The position numbers and the translations under genes are program-made. A stretch of 64,000 nt of DNA, taken from Vombatus ursinus. Its lineage: Eukaryota > Chordata > Mammalia > Diprotodontia > Vombatidae. The notes beneath the pieces are model-generated. The model worked only from the letters and a program-made list of their open reading frames with translations. It was not told where the DNA came from and made no database searches. Where the stretch lies: positions 30,373,300-30,437,299 of the forward strand of contig NW_020940358.1 of the NCBI RefSeq assembly GCF_900497805.2, in the 5' to 3' direction. This document shows positions 31,735 to 46,700 of the stretch, one piece after another; position 1 is the first letter of the stretch; each line of letters starts with the position of its first letter.

Positions 31735-34700
31735 TTAAGCAAAGGGATTTAATAGATTCCAGGAGACTTATAATTTTGTAAATGTTCAAGCATAGGTATT
31801 TTAAAATTTCCTAAGGAAGAGAGAATTAATTGACCATGACAGTGTCTGTGTCTCCTAGGATTTTAAGTCTTTTAGGTATTTTCACATAAAATAAACTGAG
31901 TGATGTGATACCAAAGGATGCATTGCCATACTCACTAATTTAAAGCATCTCCAGGACTGAGAGTGTGGGAATTGGCATAGGGCAGAGGTCAGCATAAACA
32001 ATGAATACTCCCTCCTCCCCTCTCCCCCCCGAATGTCTCATCTGGGCTTACTCAAAGCTTGAGGGAAGATATGCTCCTAGTCTTGGTGTCTGGTCTGAGA
32101 AATCAAGAAGAGACATTATTTCCCTGTTTAAAATCGAATTGGTGGGGAACATTTGGGAGGGAAGCCAGTTCAGTTCACCGCAGTCACCATCAGCAAAGCC
32201 CAGTGAGGCTTATCCTACCGTACAGACTTGTAGTTAAAATTCTGTCTCCTCTTTTAAAATTTATTTAATTATATCTCTCAGGCACTGTTTATCTTGATCC
32301 TTGGGTTAGATCATATTTTTCTTATTCCATTTTAATTTTTTAGACCTCCCATAGAGCTGACACAAAACATTGAACAGTTATCTTAGTTCTTGGAACCAGT
32401 TTGGCATGCATCCAGCAACAACCTTAAAATCTTTTCTTGGTTTTTGGCATGTCAGCATTGTGGCTTTTAATATGATCTCAGCTGTCATCAGAGTATGATA
32501 GTAATTTCTAGGTACTTGGGTTTTTTTTCTTCTCCAATGTCTGCATCATTTCCATCCCTTACCAATTTGGGTTTCAGAATAAATATAATAATGAGAAAAG
32601 CAGATAAGGAAAACATCCTGTCATATAATAAATGGTAAGATAAATTGAAAACTATATTTTGTAGCATCTTAAAGAAATATCAGATTCTAGTTCTCTGTTT
32701 TTGAAAGGAAGTTTGTACCAAATTCGGAAATGTGAAGTGGTGAGAGTTATCTCAAGGAAAATGGCATATCTTATAACCTTAGACAGAAGACCTGTGTTCA
32801 AGTCTTGCCTCTGATGCATATTAGCTTATTGGCCATGTAACTCTGGGCATATTACTTTACTTCTCAGTGTCCCAGGCAATTCACTATATGAGGTTACAGA
32901 ATTAATTACCAAAGCAGTGAACTAGTGCCAGCTCCTTTACATGTTATCAGGCTTCATAGTTTCTAGATTTTAGCAAACCCCTATTGAAAAATGGTTTTAT
33001 GCTTGTCTACTTTGGTAAAAACCTTAAATGAGTGGTCATCAAAAGGTTAAAAAATCACAAATAGTGATAAAAATAATACAGTCTACTTGAATACAAAATA
33101 AAGAAAGGAAGCAAATGGCTTTCCAGAATGACTTGAACCAATTCACAGATCCACCCGTAATATACTGGTGTTCTTGTTCTCCTACATCACCTCCAACAAT
33201 TGTCACTTTTTTCTTTTGTTATCTTTGCCCACCTGGTGACCATAAGATGGAACCTGAGTTGTTTTAATTTGAATTTCCCTTATTTGTAATTTGGATTAAT
33301 TTTTTTCATATAGTTGTTTTTTCATATAGCTTGTTTTTTTCCCTCTGATAACTGCTTGCTTATATCCTTTGACCTTTTATCTTTTGGATAATGGCTCTTG
33401 TTCTTATTTTTAAAATTGGTTCCTATATATCTAGAAGCTTCTAGTTTATGTAGTGGAAAAAATGTTGAACTTGGAGCCAAAAGAACTAAGTTTGAATCTT
33501 GCCTCAGTTTCTTCATCTGTAAAATGGGGGATAATAGTAACACTGCTTCACAGAGTTGTTGTAAGAATCAAAAATAATAGCACCTACAGGACAGGATTGT
33601 TGTGAGGATTAAATAAGATGATCTTTGTAAAGCACTTAACATAGTGCCTAGCATGTAGTAGGAGCTTAATAAATGCTTGTTTCTTTCCTTCATTCTGTGC
33701 AATCAAGAAGCTTAAATTTTATTGCGGGAAATAGCATACGCAAACATAGGTATAGGCAGGAAATACACTCAGTAAATATAAAGTATATATATGAAGTAAA
33801 TACACAGTTACTTGGAAACAGCATTAATTGCTGTGGAGATCAGGAGCTGCAAATACACTTTCACTGATGGTATAATGAAGAGAATAACTTTAACTTAAAT
33901 GACTAGCTTTGATTTTATGAGCATAAGCAGAAATAGAGTTGATGACTTTTCTCTTGACTTAGGTTGTGGTGTATAATGAGAGACTGGCATAGTGGAAAGA
34001 ATACTGATATAGGATCATAATCAGACAAACAGATGTTCAACTCTTGACAATAGCTATTTAACCTTGGGTGAATCACTTAATCCTCTGTCTTGTTTCTCCT
34101 TCCATAAAATGGGATTATAATCCCTTCATTATGTACCTCACTGGGCTGTTAATGAGGAAAATGATTTGCAAACCTTAAAAAATACTTTATATATTTGAGT
34201 CATAATTACCATAATTATTATTCATATAACTTGTGCTGAGAAAGGGATGGGATTTCCTGTGGGTTGAGTCAGCTGGGGTTACTTGTCTTCCACTTGTGTC
34301 CTCAGCCCATTCTCCTCCTGTTTCTTATCAGCTTATCTTCTTAAATCATCCTCTTGTTTTCTGGTATCTTTAATCTTTCCCAACTATTGGCTTTTTTCTT
34401 GCTGCCTATGAACATGCCCAGATCTCTCTCATCAATTAAAAAAAAAAACACCCTTAAGCTATCATTTTATATCTCTTCTGCCTTTATAGAAAAAACTGTT
34501 TACATCCATTGCTTCTTTTTCCTTTTCTCCTACCGTTCAGCCCTTTGAAACCTGGCTTCTGACCTCTCCACTTCACTGAAACTACTTTTTCCAATCTCTT
34601 AATTGCTAAATCTGATGGCCTGTTTTTGATCCTCATCTTTTCATCTTTCTTGAACACTCTGTAGTATTTGATACTATTGACCACGTCTTCCTGGATGCTT

Positions 34701-37700
34701 TCTCTTCACTGGGTTTTTATGACATGTTCTCTTTTAGTTCTCCTAGTTGTATGAATCCTCCTCTGTTTTTTTATTGAATTATCATGCATATCCTTCCCTC
34801 CTCCCAGTTGTATGTGTGTGTCCTAAGACTTTGTTTTGGGCATTCTTCTCTTTTTATATTCTTTCTTGGTGACCTCTTCAGTTCCAGTTTTCGTTTCTAG
34901 GCAGATAATTTCCAAAGTTACATGTCTCACATGTCTTCTGAGATTCAGTGTCACAATTCCCTGCTGGATGCCTTGGCTATCCCATAGGGTCTACAAACTC
35001 AGCAGATCCCAATCAGACCTTATTATCTTTCTCTCTAAAGCATCTAAACATACCCTTCCTCCTGACCTCCCTGTTTTTCTCAAGAGCACCACCATCCTTC
35101 TAATTGTTCAGTTCAGTGTCATAGTCATCCTTTGTTCTTCACTCTCCTCAGCCTTGCGGCCCCCTGCCCCCCAATCCAGTCAGTTGCCAAGTCAGACTTA
35201 CTGTTTTTTACAACATCTCCTGAATCTATTCCCTTCTTTCTACTTACTTGATCACTGTTTTGTTTCAGGCCCTCATCACCTTAATGCATTTGATATTTCA
35301 GTAGTCTCCCAACTGTTCTTCCTGTCTCAGGTCTTTTCCTTCAAATATGTCCTCTACACAGCTGCCAAATCTATATTCCTAAAGCACAAGATTGACCATG
35401 TCACTCCTCTGGCTCCCTATTACATGTAGAATAAAATAAAATTTCTTTGTTTAGTGTTTGAAGCTCACCACAGTCTGCTTCCCACCTATCTTTCCAGACT
35501 TACTTCAGATTAGTCTCCTTGTCATACTCTGTATTTCAGCCAAACAGGCTTACTTACTATTTGTTCCCCATGCACAACATTCCATCTCCTATTCCTGTCC
35601 CTTTTTGCATAGACTTTCCTCCATGCCTGGAATGATCTCCCTATTCACCTCCACTATTTGAAATCCCTAGCTTCCTTCAAGGATTAGCTTCTCCTATCCT
35701 GTGGTACTCCTTTCTTGATCCCCTTGTTAGTTTATTCTCCTTTCTCTTCAAATTATCATGAATATGCTTATCTTTTATATCTTCTATTCCCTCAATAGAT
35801 TTTAAGTTTCTTGAAGGTAGGGACTGTTTTTTCTTTTGTATTCACATCCCCAGTGTCCAGCATAGTACTTTATACACAGCAGGTGCTTAATAAGTGCTTG
35901 TTGGATTATATGCCATTTCTAATTATACAGTCTTATAGTGGAAACGGGTTATTATGTTATCAGGTCATCTTTAAAGAGTGTAGAGAGACCATAGAAATCT
36001 GACTTTAACTTTTTGCAATTTCTTCTCCAGGACTGGTTGGACAATTGCCCAGAACAAACTATTCAACAAGATTCTCAAAGCCTTGCAGTCTGATCGGCTG
36101 GCCCGGCTAGCCAATGAAGGGGTAAGTTTGATAGGCTGAGCCCTATATACTTTTAACACCTTTCAATTACTACTGACAGTAGCTAAGGTGGAATTTTAAA
36201 AAGCTTGCTCCTCATTATTATTTTTTGGTTCTCAAAACTTTTTGAGCATTTCTTATCTTTTATAGGGTGAGATGAACAAGGTGTGACATCCCCATCCAGA
36301 CTTTATAGAGCCATGCCCTTAGGGTTGGTTAATAAAATTTAATGGTTCCCTTCACCTCTTTATATCTGTAACTCACAGTATTGTCTTCTAGGCTTGCAAT
36401 GAACCCGTGCTGCGGCGAATTGCTGTGGATAAGTGTGCAAGGAGAGTTCGTCAGGCACTGGCAAGTGTGACTTGGGACATTAAACTTGTCCAGTGGTTGC
36501 ATACAACATTGGTGGAAACCCTGAGCCTACCTATGTTAGCAGCATACCTTGATGCATTGCAGACATTGAAAGGGAAGGTAAGGATACTAATTTGGTTTGC
36601 TTCACTACTGGAAGCAGAGATCACTGGTCTGTGTACTAAAGAGTTAGGGGTAGTCTCTGCCCGGTTGTGCTATTTGAATGGTCATAAAGAGAGCTTTAGG
36701 TAAATGAGAAAAGGAAGGATTTTTGTCCAGAGTAGGAAAGAAATTGAGGGGAAAAAGCCTTCCCTTTATATGTGCCTCTCCTTATTTCCTGTTTTCTTTT
36801 CACTTAATTGTTTCTGTCATTTTTGCCTCTAGAATGAGGTGTAGGTGTTGAAAATTGTCATGTGTTTTTCAGCTTTTAAAAACCCAGACTTGTCACCCTT
36901 GAGGTAAGGTGAATGTGATGAAAATTAGGTTCCTTCAGAGGAGATGAAATATTTACTAGGGAGAAATACCAGGCAGGCAGATATTGTTAAATAGGGCTTT
37001 CTGACCTTAGGCTGCAATATATGAGCATAATAAAAAAAAATACAGTAATAGCCTGCATTATCAGAAAATGAGCTAGTCTTTATAAGTGAGTTTTCACGTA
37101 ACTGGTGTTCCCCTTTAAGGGGTCCCCTTTTGAAAAAAATGGATATTTTCTAAAATGTAGTTCCCTGTATTCAATAGATTTTTAAAAATTTTGAAGTTTT
37201 ACAAAGTTATTTTTCAAAGACAAAGTAATTTTAGAATTTATGTAAAATAAGTTTAATGCCTTTTGTCATTTCTAGATTATAACCCCACCCACTGAGACTT
37301 CCTTTGCAACAAAGAAATAACTAAGACAAAGGGAATGAATCTCAAGAGTGTTTGAAATAGTCTTCTACCTCTCTACCAAAAGGAGGGAGATGCATTTTGT
37401 CTGTTGTTCTCCTTTATCAAAATTATTTCCCTGTCTTTTGAACATAGTTTATTGCTTATTTTAATTTTTTCCCTATTGCTTTCTTTTTTAAAATTCTAAA
37501 CTTTAAACACAGAAAAGTATTTCCATATACACCGTAGAACACAAAAATAGGATTCTGTATGAAACTGTGAATCTTCATTTTGTGCTATTTGCATTCTTTG
37601 AAAAGTAAATAATAAATTCTACCCAGTGCCTTCTTGATGCATATATTCATTTAACACACTCCAAATATTTACTATGTATGGGGACTGTGCTAGGCCTTGG

Positions 37701-40700
37701 GAATTCAAAAATAAGATAAGGCCTTTGCCCTCAGGGAGTTTATGGTTTTATAGAGGAGACATGTTTACAGATAAGCTCAATACCAGGCAGTTTTTGATAA
37801 ATAGTACAAGTATGTGGTGCTAAAGGAATTGGATGAAGAGGTTGAAGACTTCTTCATATAGTGATCAGGGCAGGGTAGCATTTGAATTGGGCCTTAAAGG
37901 ATAGGTAGCAGTTTGAGAGAGAGAGGTGGTGCGTTGTGTGTGACTAAGGTGCAGTCTGGGCAAGGAGAATGATGTGAAATTGAAATGGAAGGACTCTTGT
38001 GGACAATGAATATATCACTTTGGCTATGACATCAGGTTTATGTAGGGAAAGAGTAGGAAAAAAGCCTGGAAGGATCATGGAAGACCTTGAAGTGGCCATT
38101 TGACTCTTTGGGGATAATGCAGCTGTCAGTGATGAATCTCAGTCGCTGTTGTGTACTCTGATGTTAGGAGGCTGTCTGAGGATTGGAAACTTTTTTGTTC
38201 CTTCAGTAGTTGGTGCCAGTGCCTTTTGTATTTTTTTTTCCTATTTCTTTCACTGTTAGGCTGTTAGCTGTCAACTTACTGTTTAGTGTTACCATCCTTA
38301 TTTTGGGCAAAGCTGCTCAATCCTCTTAAGTTGTTGGTTCTAATCTTTATGGCCTGACAGAGCAGATAACAAAGAATATTCGGAGCTCTACTGTGAATAA
38401 TTCATGTGAACTTGAATTTATGGATTGTTACCTGTGGTTTGATTTCCTTAGAGGCCTTTTCCCTTTTTTATTTTATTTTTTTGTTTTTTAATTCTTTTTT
38501 GCTCTATTGTAGGTAGTTGATAGTGCTGGATAAATAATTTCTTAAAAGTTAAGTATCTCTGACTTTGGAATCAAGACCTCACAGTTCAAATTGTGCACCT
38601 GTCACTACCTATGTGACCTTGGGCAAATCATTTAACCTCTGTATTATTGTTTGGTAAAATGAATGTGTTTAACTAGATGGCTTCCAAAAACCTTTCCAGC
38701 TTGGTATGTATGATCCTATCCGTCAATCAACAACTATTTATTAAGCTTCTGCTGTGTGACACAAATTGTGCTTGTTGCTGGGGATGCACATCCAAAGAAT
38801 GGAACAGTTTCTCCTCTCAGGGAGTTTAAGTTCTCTTCGGGGATACCATAAATATTTATAAGCATATACAAAATAAAAATATGCAGAGTAAGTACAGGAT
38901 ATCCAGAAAATCTTAGAGCAGTTTTAAGCTTTGATAGTTTAAAGCTGCATTAAGACTGTGGGGACACCCTATATAAACATAAATAAAATGTAGTTAAGGT
39001 AATTTAGGAGAGAGGGCACTAGCAGGATCAGGAAAGGCTTCAAGTGGAAGATAGGATATTTGAATTGTGTCTTGAAGGAAAAGAGCAAAAAAAAGTGGTG
39101 GAGGTTGAGGAATGTATGGGTAGAAGAGATGGTATTTGATTCAGTTTTTCTTGAGCTTAGTTGTTAGCAGAAAGATAAGCAAATAAGGTTTGCTGTCCAG
39201 ATTGGGATCTAGTGTGGGTAGGGAAGAGAAATAGGATGGGATAGATTACTCACAGCTGCTTCAGTAAACATCTTTTCTGTGATCTGATCTACAGACACTG
39301 ACCTCCCAACTCAGCTTTGCCCCAAGGCTGGTTAGTGTCACTTATTAAAGTTATTCACTTTATTAGAGTTCTACCTTGCTCTTTCAAAGTTTGAAAAAGG
39401 AATGATCAAGATTGTATCTAAGAAGATAAGAGTCATTTATCACTCCTCTGATCTTCAGGTTGCTGTACAGACTAGAGAAGAAGAAAATAAGACATTTCCA
39501 TCAGATTGGCAAATTTAAAATAGAAGTCAATGTGTAAATCAGCATTGTGGTCTGTGAAACCACTTAGCTTTAATCATCTCATTATTAGTTTTTCATTAAA
39601 AGTTTACTGTCTTTATAATGCTTACTTAAAAGCTCCTTTGTCGCCTGCTTCCAAAAATCAGAAGCCTTGCATACATGATGAATGTTCTCAAAAGCAAGAG
39701 AAACACTTTGTCTTTTGACTATGTGAACTAACAGACTATAAAGAAATAGGATTGAGAGGTAGCATAGAGTAGTGGAAAGAGTTCTGAAGTTGGAGTTAGG
39801 AAGACCTGGGTTCAAATGCCATCTTAACATTTACTTTCTTTGTGACCATGATCAGGTCATTTAACCTTTCTGACCCTCAGTTGCATCATCTGTGGGCTGT
39901 CACCATCTACCTCACGTAGGCTAAGGGCAACTTTCTTATTTTACAAATGAGGAAACTGAAGCTCAGTCAGCAGGTAGTTATTAAAGTCCTTGTGTGTACC
40001 CAACACAGTGATAGGGATATAAATACAGTGACTGGAGCAATCCCTAGTCACAAAGAGCTTACATTCTAACAGGAGACAACAAGGACATAGAAATTTATTC
40101 ACATTAAATGTAAAGAGAATACATACAAATAAATACAAGATAATTGAATACATAGTTTGAGAGGGAGGGCACTGGCAGTTGAGAGGGTCAAGAAAGGCTT
40201 GAAGGTGGTGCCTGAAGCAAGACAGGAATTCTGGAATTCCTGTGGAAGTGGAGAGGGAGTGCTTTCCAGGCCTAAGAGACTGCCAGTGCAAAGCCCAGAG
40301 ATGGGAAAGAAAGTGTGTGAGGAAGCAAGAGAAGGTTGGCTATATCAAAGCATGTGAGACGGGGGATTGTGTATAACAAGGCTAGAGAGATGGTGCCAGA
40401 TTGTGGAGCTAAGCAGAGAAGTTTATATTTGATTCTAGAGACAATAGAGAGCTACTGATGGAGTCAGGAAGCAACATGGTCAGATCTGTACTTAAGGAAA
40501 ATAACTTTGGCACCAGCGTGGAGGATATACTGAAGCATAAAGAGGCTAAGGCACGGAGACCTGTTAGGAAGCTGTTGCAGTAATCTAGGCAACAAGTGAG
40601 AAGTCACATGAGATAATGTGTATAAAGCATTTAGTAAGCTTTAAAGTTCTATGTCACTAGCATTTATTATTATAAACTATGCCATGCAAGGACGGCTGCA

Positions 40701-43700
40701 TACTGTTTGCTCCTGGAAAAGTCCTAGATTTTCAAAATGGATTAAACTTTGGCTAGATCAGAAAAAAAAGACTTCTTATTGTGGAACATATCAAGAGAGC
40801 TGAGGGAGACCCTAATCATCTTTCTAGGTTATCAGAAGTAACTAGAACAGCCTTTATGCTTTCCATGTTTGAATTTCAGGAAGACTAAACCAAAAGATTT
40901 CGTTGACTAAAAAGAAGAAGCCTTGTCATATGCTTGCTAAAATCTAAGTAACAAAGAGGGAGCTCATTTTGGGGTCTGAGAAAGCCCAAATTTACATCCA
41001 TCTTTTCTGCCTGCCAGTTCTCAAAAGGCAGATCCTTGTTTATCACTCACAGGGAGTATACTTTGAATTTAGTCTTTATTTTTCTTGAGTGCTGTTGTTT
41101 TTCAGTTGTAGCTGACTTTTCATGACCCTGTTTGGGGTTTTCATGGCAAAGATTCTGGAGTGGTTTGCCATTTCCTTCTCCAGCTCATTTTACAGATGAG
41201 GAAACTGAGGCAAATAAGGTTAAGTCACTTGCCTAGGGTGATACAGCTAGTAAATGTCTGAGGCTGGAGAACTTCAGTCTTCCTGAATCCAGGCCTGGCA
41301 CTCTGTCTACTGTGCCACCTACCTGCCATCTTTATTTTTGTTAGGTAGTATGTATATTAGAATACTTAGGATGTTTAGTTAAAATATTAGTGGGTTCATG
41401 GTCTTTTGGTCTTTCCTCTTCTTCCTGGTACCCTTTTTTATTTTTTATTTTCTCAGTATAGTACATGCTTAGTCAATTAGGGAGCAAAAATAGTACAATG
41501 TAAAAAAAAATCTCATGGTAAAAACTATAAAGGTACATGTATACAGTTGAATTACTTAAGTAGAAATAATATATTTATCTCTTGCTTCAAGGCTTGTGTT
41601 ATAAAGGACTTTCCTTACAATCTTTTTTTTTTTTCCCCAGTTGGGGTTAAGTGACTTGCCCAGGGTCACACAGCTAGTAAGTGTCAAGTGTTTGGTCTGA
41701 GGCCAGATTTGAACTCAGGTACTCCTGACTTCAGGGCCGGTGCTCTATCCACTGCACCACCTAGCTGCCCCCCTTACAATCTTACGAAGCAAATATTAGT
41801 GTGTAGATATTATTTTCATAGGATCGTAGATTTAGACTTGGAATAGACTTAGAGGCCATGAAGTTCAGGGTTCTCCCTTGCCTCCCTTTATAGATAAAGA
41901 AACTGAGGCCCAGAGAAGTTAAATGACTTGCTTGAAGTCATCCATTTAACAAGTGTCTGAAGCAGGATTTGAACTCAGATTTTCCTGATACTGTGTCTTT
42001 TGCCTTTCCCATTCTACCTTGCTGCCTCCTGTTTTATAGATGAAGAATTCTAATAAATAAGAGTTTTTGAGAGGTTCTGACTTGTTCGTAGTTATATGAC
42101 TAGAAGATGGCTGTACCAAGCTCTAGAACCTAGTCTTTGGACTCTAAAATCCAGTGTTCATTATGCCTGCATGATGCTGCTTTTCATTTAAATTTGTTTG
42201 AGTCAGCTTTAATACATCATTGGAGCTTCTGTAGTCAGTCATTGCCAGTTTCATTTCTCTTGGCTTCTGCTGCCAGGCCGGTTAAAGTCATTCTTTTATC
42301 TCTTCTGGTCACTGAGGAAGTGAGGTCCTTTCTGAATGTTTTTCAGAACACTGTTAAACTCAGACCAGATTGTACACCAGTTATTTCCTTCATATCCTAT
42401 GTGGCATTACTCCTCTGATTTCTGTGAATTAGTCTTTTCTGGGTGCACAGTTTCTGATCATTTTCCTTGAGCTTTTCTTCCTTTTCTTAACCTGTGTCAG
42501 ATCATTCTGTTTTTTATTCTCCAGTTTCTTTAGTATTTTCAAAATCTTGTTTCTCTAAAAGCTGTTTACCTTTTATCTTGTCTACCATGTGAATCATTGA
42601 CCTTCATGGGTGGCATGGAAATTATTACAATCCCCTTCTTCATTCCAGTCATTTTACTGCAGACATTAGCATAGCTGGAGCCTACATTTATATAGATATA
42701 AGGCCACCTTTTGAGTTTACACTAAAATAGGCTACAGTTGAAACCATAATATGTGTTTGAGAGTAGGCCGTTTTACCAGAGGAGTAACAGCATTTTATGT
42801 CAGTCACAGGCTGTAGCTAGTGGTCTACATACTTTGTTCCTAAGGGAGGCCTAGGTGCAGGTAACATTAGATTAAAAAGTCTGAGAAGCTGAGGTTTGTT
42901 TCGGACAGCAGGGCTTCAGCTTCCTCTCAGCTGGTGAGAGGCCTCCCACTTACACAATACTAACGTTTCTTTTTGGTCTTTTCTTTTAGATACCAACTTT
43001 GATTGACCGGATGCTGATGTCATCTACCACAAAGACTGGTGCGGCAGGAGCTGAAGCCTTGTCTCTCCTGCTCAAAAGGCCCTGGGATCCTGCTGTAGGA
43101 GTGCTTTCTCATAACAAACCAGTAAGCTGGACCACGAGTTACTTATTTTTAAAGTTTTATTGATGCCTTTTGTTTTCTTACACTGCAGTCATTTCCCATT
43201 AATCCTCCCTCCATGGCCATCACTTCCTCCTCAGTCCTCTTGTACCAAATAAAATAAAGAAAACTGACGCAACAACTGCCCTGAGGACTTATTTTATCCT
43301 TGATAGAGCCCAGTTCTGTGGTGAGAAAATTACAAAGTTTAGATAGTAAACTTCAGAAATTGTGTCTGTATAATCTGCCTAGCAATACCATCAAATAAAT
43401 TGTCCTTTTATTAAAAAGGGGGAAAATGGAGACCTTGAGACTTGAAAGAGCAGCAACTTTTACTTATCTGTGAATGGGTGGGGTTCTTTCTCCTTAGAGC
43501 AAGCTCCCTGGATCTCCACTGATTCTCATAGCCTCCTCTGGTCCCTCGAGCTCCATGTTCCCTACCTCTCGAAGACACCGATTTTGGCAGTCACAGCTTT
43601 CCTGCTTGGGCAAGGTATATGCTGGAAATGATGACCTTGCAAATAAGATCTTTGAAGAATAAAGCAGAAAAAGGCGGATGGTGGGGGGTGGGGGGGAGAT

Positions 43701-46700
43701 GAAAAATGCTTTTGATGATAGCTATTTTCTAGAAATCTGGACTTAATGGGGGCTTCTACTTTGCTTTCATGTGGAAATAGAAATAGTGCTAATGAAAGAT
43801 TGTTGAGATTTAGGTTAGGATTTGGCTAGGCTTTGAGAAGAATTAAAGAAGGAGCATCAAAACTTGCATTTGTATATAGTCTTTATTACTGTGGTGCCCT
43901 CATTTTCTGTAGGTCATCCCAATTGCCACCCATCTCCTAAACAATGGGAGTGGAGTAGGAGTTCTTCAGTGTCTTGAGCACATGATTGGGGCTGTTCGAG
44001 GCAAAGTACTAGAGGTAAGAATATTCTTTCTCTCTGCAGTAGCATGATGGCAGGCCTTGGGATGTCTCTGTAACTGTCCAGGGGCTTGTCTTATTCTCTT
44101 TTTTCTCTTTTCTCTTGCAAAGATTCACAATCATTTCCCCCACAAACCTATCATCTTGATTGGCTGGAATACAGGAGCCTTGGTGGCTTGTCACGTAAGT
44201 AACTTCTCATCCTTTTTGAGTGTCATTGTCTAAAGATTTGGGATGATTTACAGTCCTAAGGTGGAAGCTAAACTCTAAATGTTTGTCTTTGGTATGCCTG
44301 TTGGGTTGTCACCATATTCTGGCAAAATTAGGGGTATATTTACTATCTGGCATAAATTTGAATATTGGTTTTTATAGATTTGCCTGATATACTAAAAAGT
44401 TTTACCCTACAGGAATGTAAAAGAAATATAATTAGTGAAATGTATCATTTTTGAATTTGAACCCAGTATTTAGGTTGACTGAAGGAAATGATCCATCTTC
44501 TCTATATTCTCTGATCTCAGAATTAGTATAGAAGAGGAAAGGAAGTATTAAAGGAGTGTTGACGAGAAAGAGGAAGTAATGGGGGGGCCATATATTGAAT
44601 TTAAGATTGAAAGAGTTTTTTTTACTTGCGGTATAGAACTCTCTTTTGGAGTTCTGATTTCATTTACAACTGGGGAAGAAGTGAGCAGGCCTGAACTTTA
44701 TTCTGGGGAATTAGAAGACTGTGGAACTTATAACCTCAGTATTCTTCCAGGTTCACTTCAAGGCCAGGTCTTTGGGTTACATGACTATTTACAAAATGAC
44801 ACCCCTTGTATTCCTTACTATTTAATTCAGCAAGCATTTATTAAACACCTACTTTGTGAAAGATAATGCTCAATGATGTCATGACTGAAAGACATAGAGA
44901 TCAGAATGGTGTTTTGGAGGTTAGGACTAATTGGTAGATTGGGTTACTTAAAGGATTCTTGGCTGGCCAAAGCTGCAAGGAGATGAGTCCTTACATCAAT
45001 AATTGTATTATTTTCAGGTATCAGTGATGGAGTATGTCACTGCAGTTGTCTGCCTTGGATTTCCTCTGCTTACAGTGGATGGGCCCAGAGGGGTAAGGAT
45101 AGGATTGAGATTATGGGCTAGTTATTAGAATGGGAATGGAAAGTCAGGTACCACTATAGTCTCCCTCTTATGCGCCATTCAACTACAGGAATTTTCTTAC
45201 ACCTATCTCCTTTTCTGTCTGGATTTCCAGGCAGGCATTTACTGAATATGTCCTACACTTAAGAAATTTCCCTAGTCCCATCCCCTTTTCTTTCTGGATT
45301 TCCAGGTAGGCATTTACTGAATATGTGTTATATCTCCTAAAGATTTTTCTCTTGTCAGGATGTGGATGACCCTCTCCTGGATATGAAGACTCCAGTCCTC
45401 TTTGTCATTGGCCAGAACTCCCTACAGTGTCATACTGAGGCCATGGAGGACTTTAGGGAGAAGATTCGTGCTGACAACAGCATGGTGGTAGTTGGGGGAG
45501 CTGATGACAATCTCAGGTGGGCACATTTGGGGAGTGTTTGCTGCTTGGAGTGTAAAGAGTCATGCAAGAGTAGTTCAAATGAGGTGGAAGAAAATGTCCT
45601 CTAAGTGTCCACTCTCTGGGTCTCAGTTTCCTCACACATAATGAGGAGGTTGGGCAGTTAGGTGGCCCAGTGGATAAAGTGCCAGGTCTGGAGTCAGGAA
45701 GACTTGAGTTCAGATCTGGCCTCAGACACTTACTAGCTGTGTGACCCTGGGCAAGTCACTTAACCCTGTTTGCCTCAATTTCCTTGTAGGTAAAATGATC
45801 TGGAGGAGGAAATGGCAAATCACTCTAAGTATCTTTTCCCAGAAAATCTCAAATAGGATCATGACTGTAAAAAGACTGAACAATGAGGGGTTTGGAGGAG
45901 ATGCATTGCTAAAGATTGCTTTTAGCTCTCAATTCTATGATGAATGTATTAGGAGGCAGCATGGAACTGTGAGTGGGCAGAGCACTTGATTAGGAATTGG
46001 GAGTCTTGGGTTGGAGTTCCAGTTCTTCCACTACCACATGCCATCATTTCACTGTTCTGGGTCTCAGTCACCTACTCTAAATTGAGGGTGTTGGACTTGA
46101 TGGGCTCTGAGGTCTCTTTCAGCTCTAGAATTTTGTGAGTGTGTCTTTTAGAGAAATTTATCCTGTTTTTTTTTTTAACATATTTCTTCTTATGCTCAGA
46201 AAATAAATCAACCCTAAAATTCTTATCTTTCAGCAGAATATTTTTTAAATGAATGATGTCATCATATGATTTCCTTCTTCCTTTCTCTTAGGATAAGCAA
46301 AGCAAAGAAGAAGTCTGAAGGCCTGACGCAGAGCATGGTGGACAGATGTGTTCAGGTAAACACAGTTGTTTTGTTCTTTTTTTTCTGTTACACTTGTCAT
46401 ATATTTTTGGGGTTGGTTCAGTTGAGGGATCACAAACTTCTGTATCTCACAGTACTAAGCTTTTTCTGTTGCGGCTACTGGGAAATACAAAGCATAGTCA
46501 TAGGAAGAAAAAAGAAGAGAAGGAGGAAAAATAGCTTGAAGAGAAAGAAAAAAATTCAGGTGGATGAAAGTGGTAGAATACTGTCAGTTTCAGGTGCCCC
46601 TCAGGGGTCCTGTTACTTGGTTTTAGTATTTATTTGTAGACCGACTGAGAAGACTGTATTAGGCTTCACATGGGAGGGGAAAGACCAGCTCATTTTAATG

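Noticed and set aside
34836-35429. 197-codon open frame on the + strand
   Set aside because: It lies wholly within a recognisable L2 LINE copy and does not read as a host protein.
36392-36703. Longer reading of KANSL3 exon 5 to 36703
   Set aside because: The consensus donor at 36578 and the phase-0 match to exon 6 show the extension is intronic.
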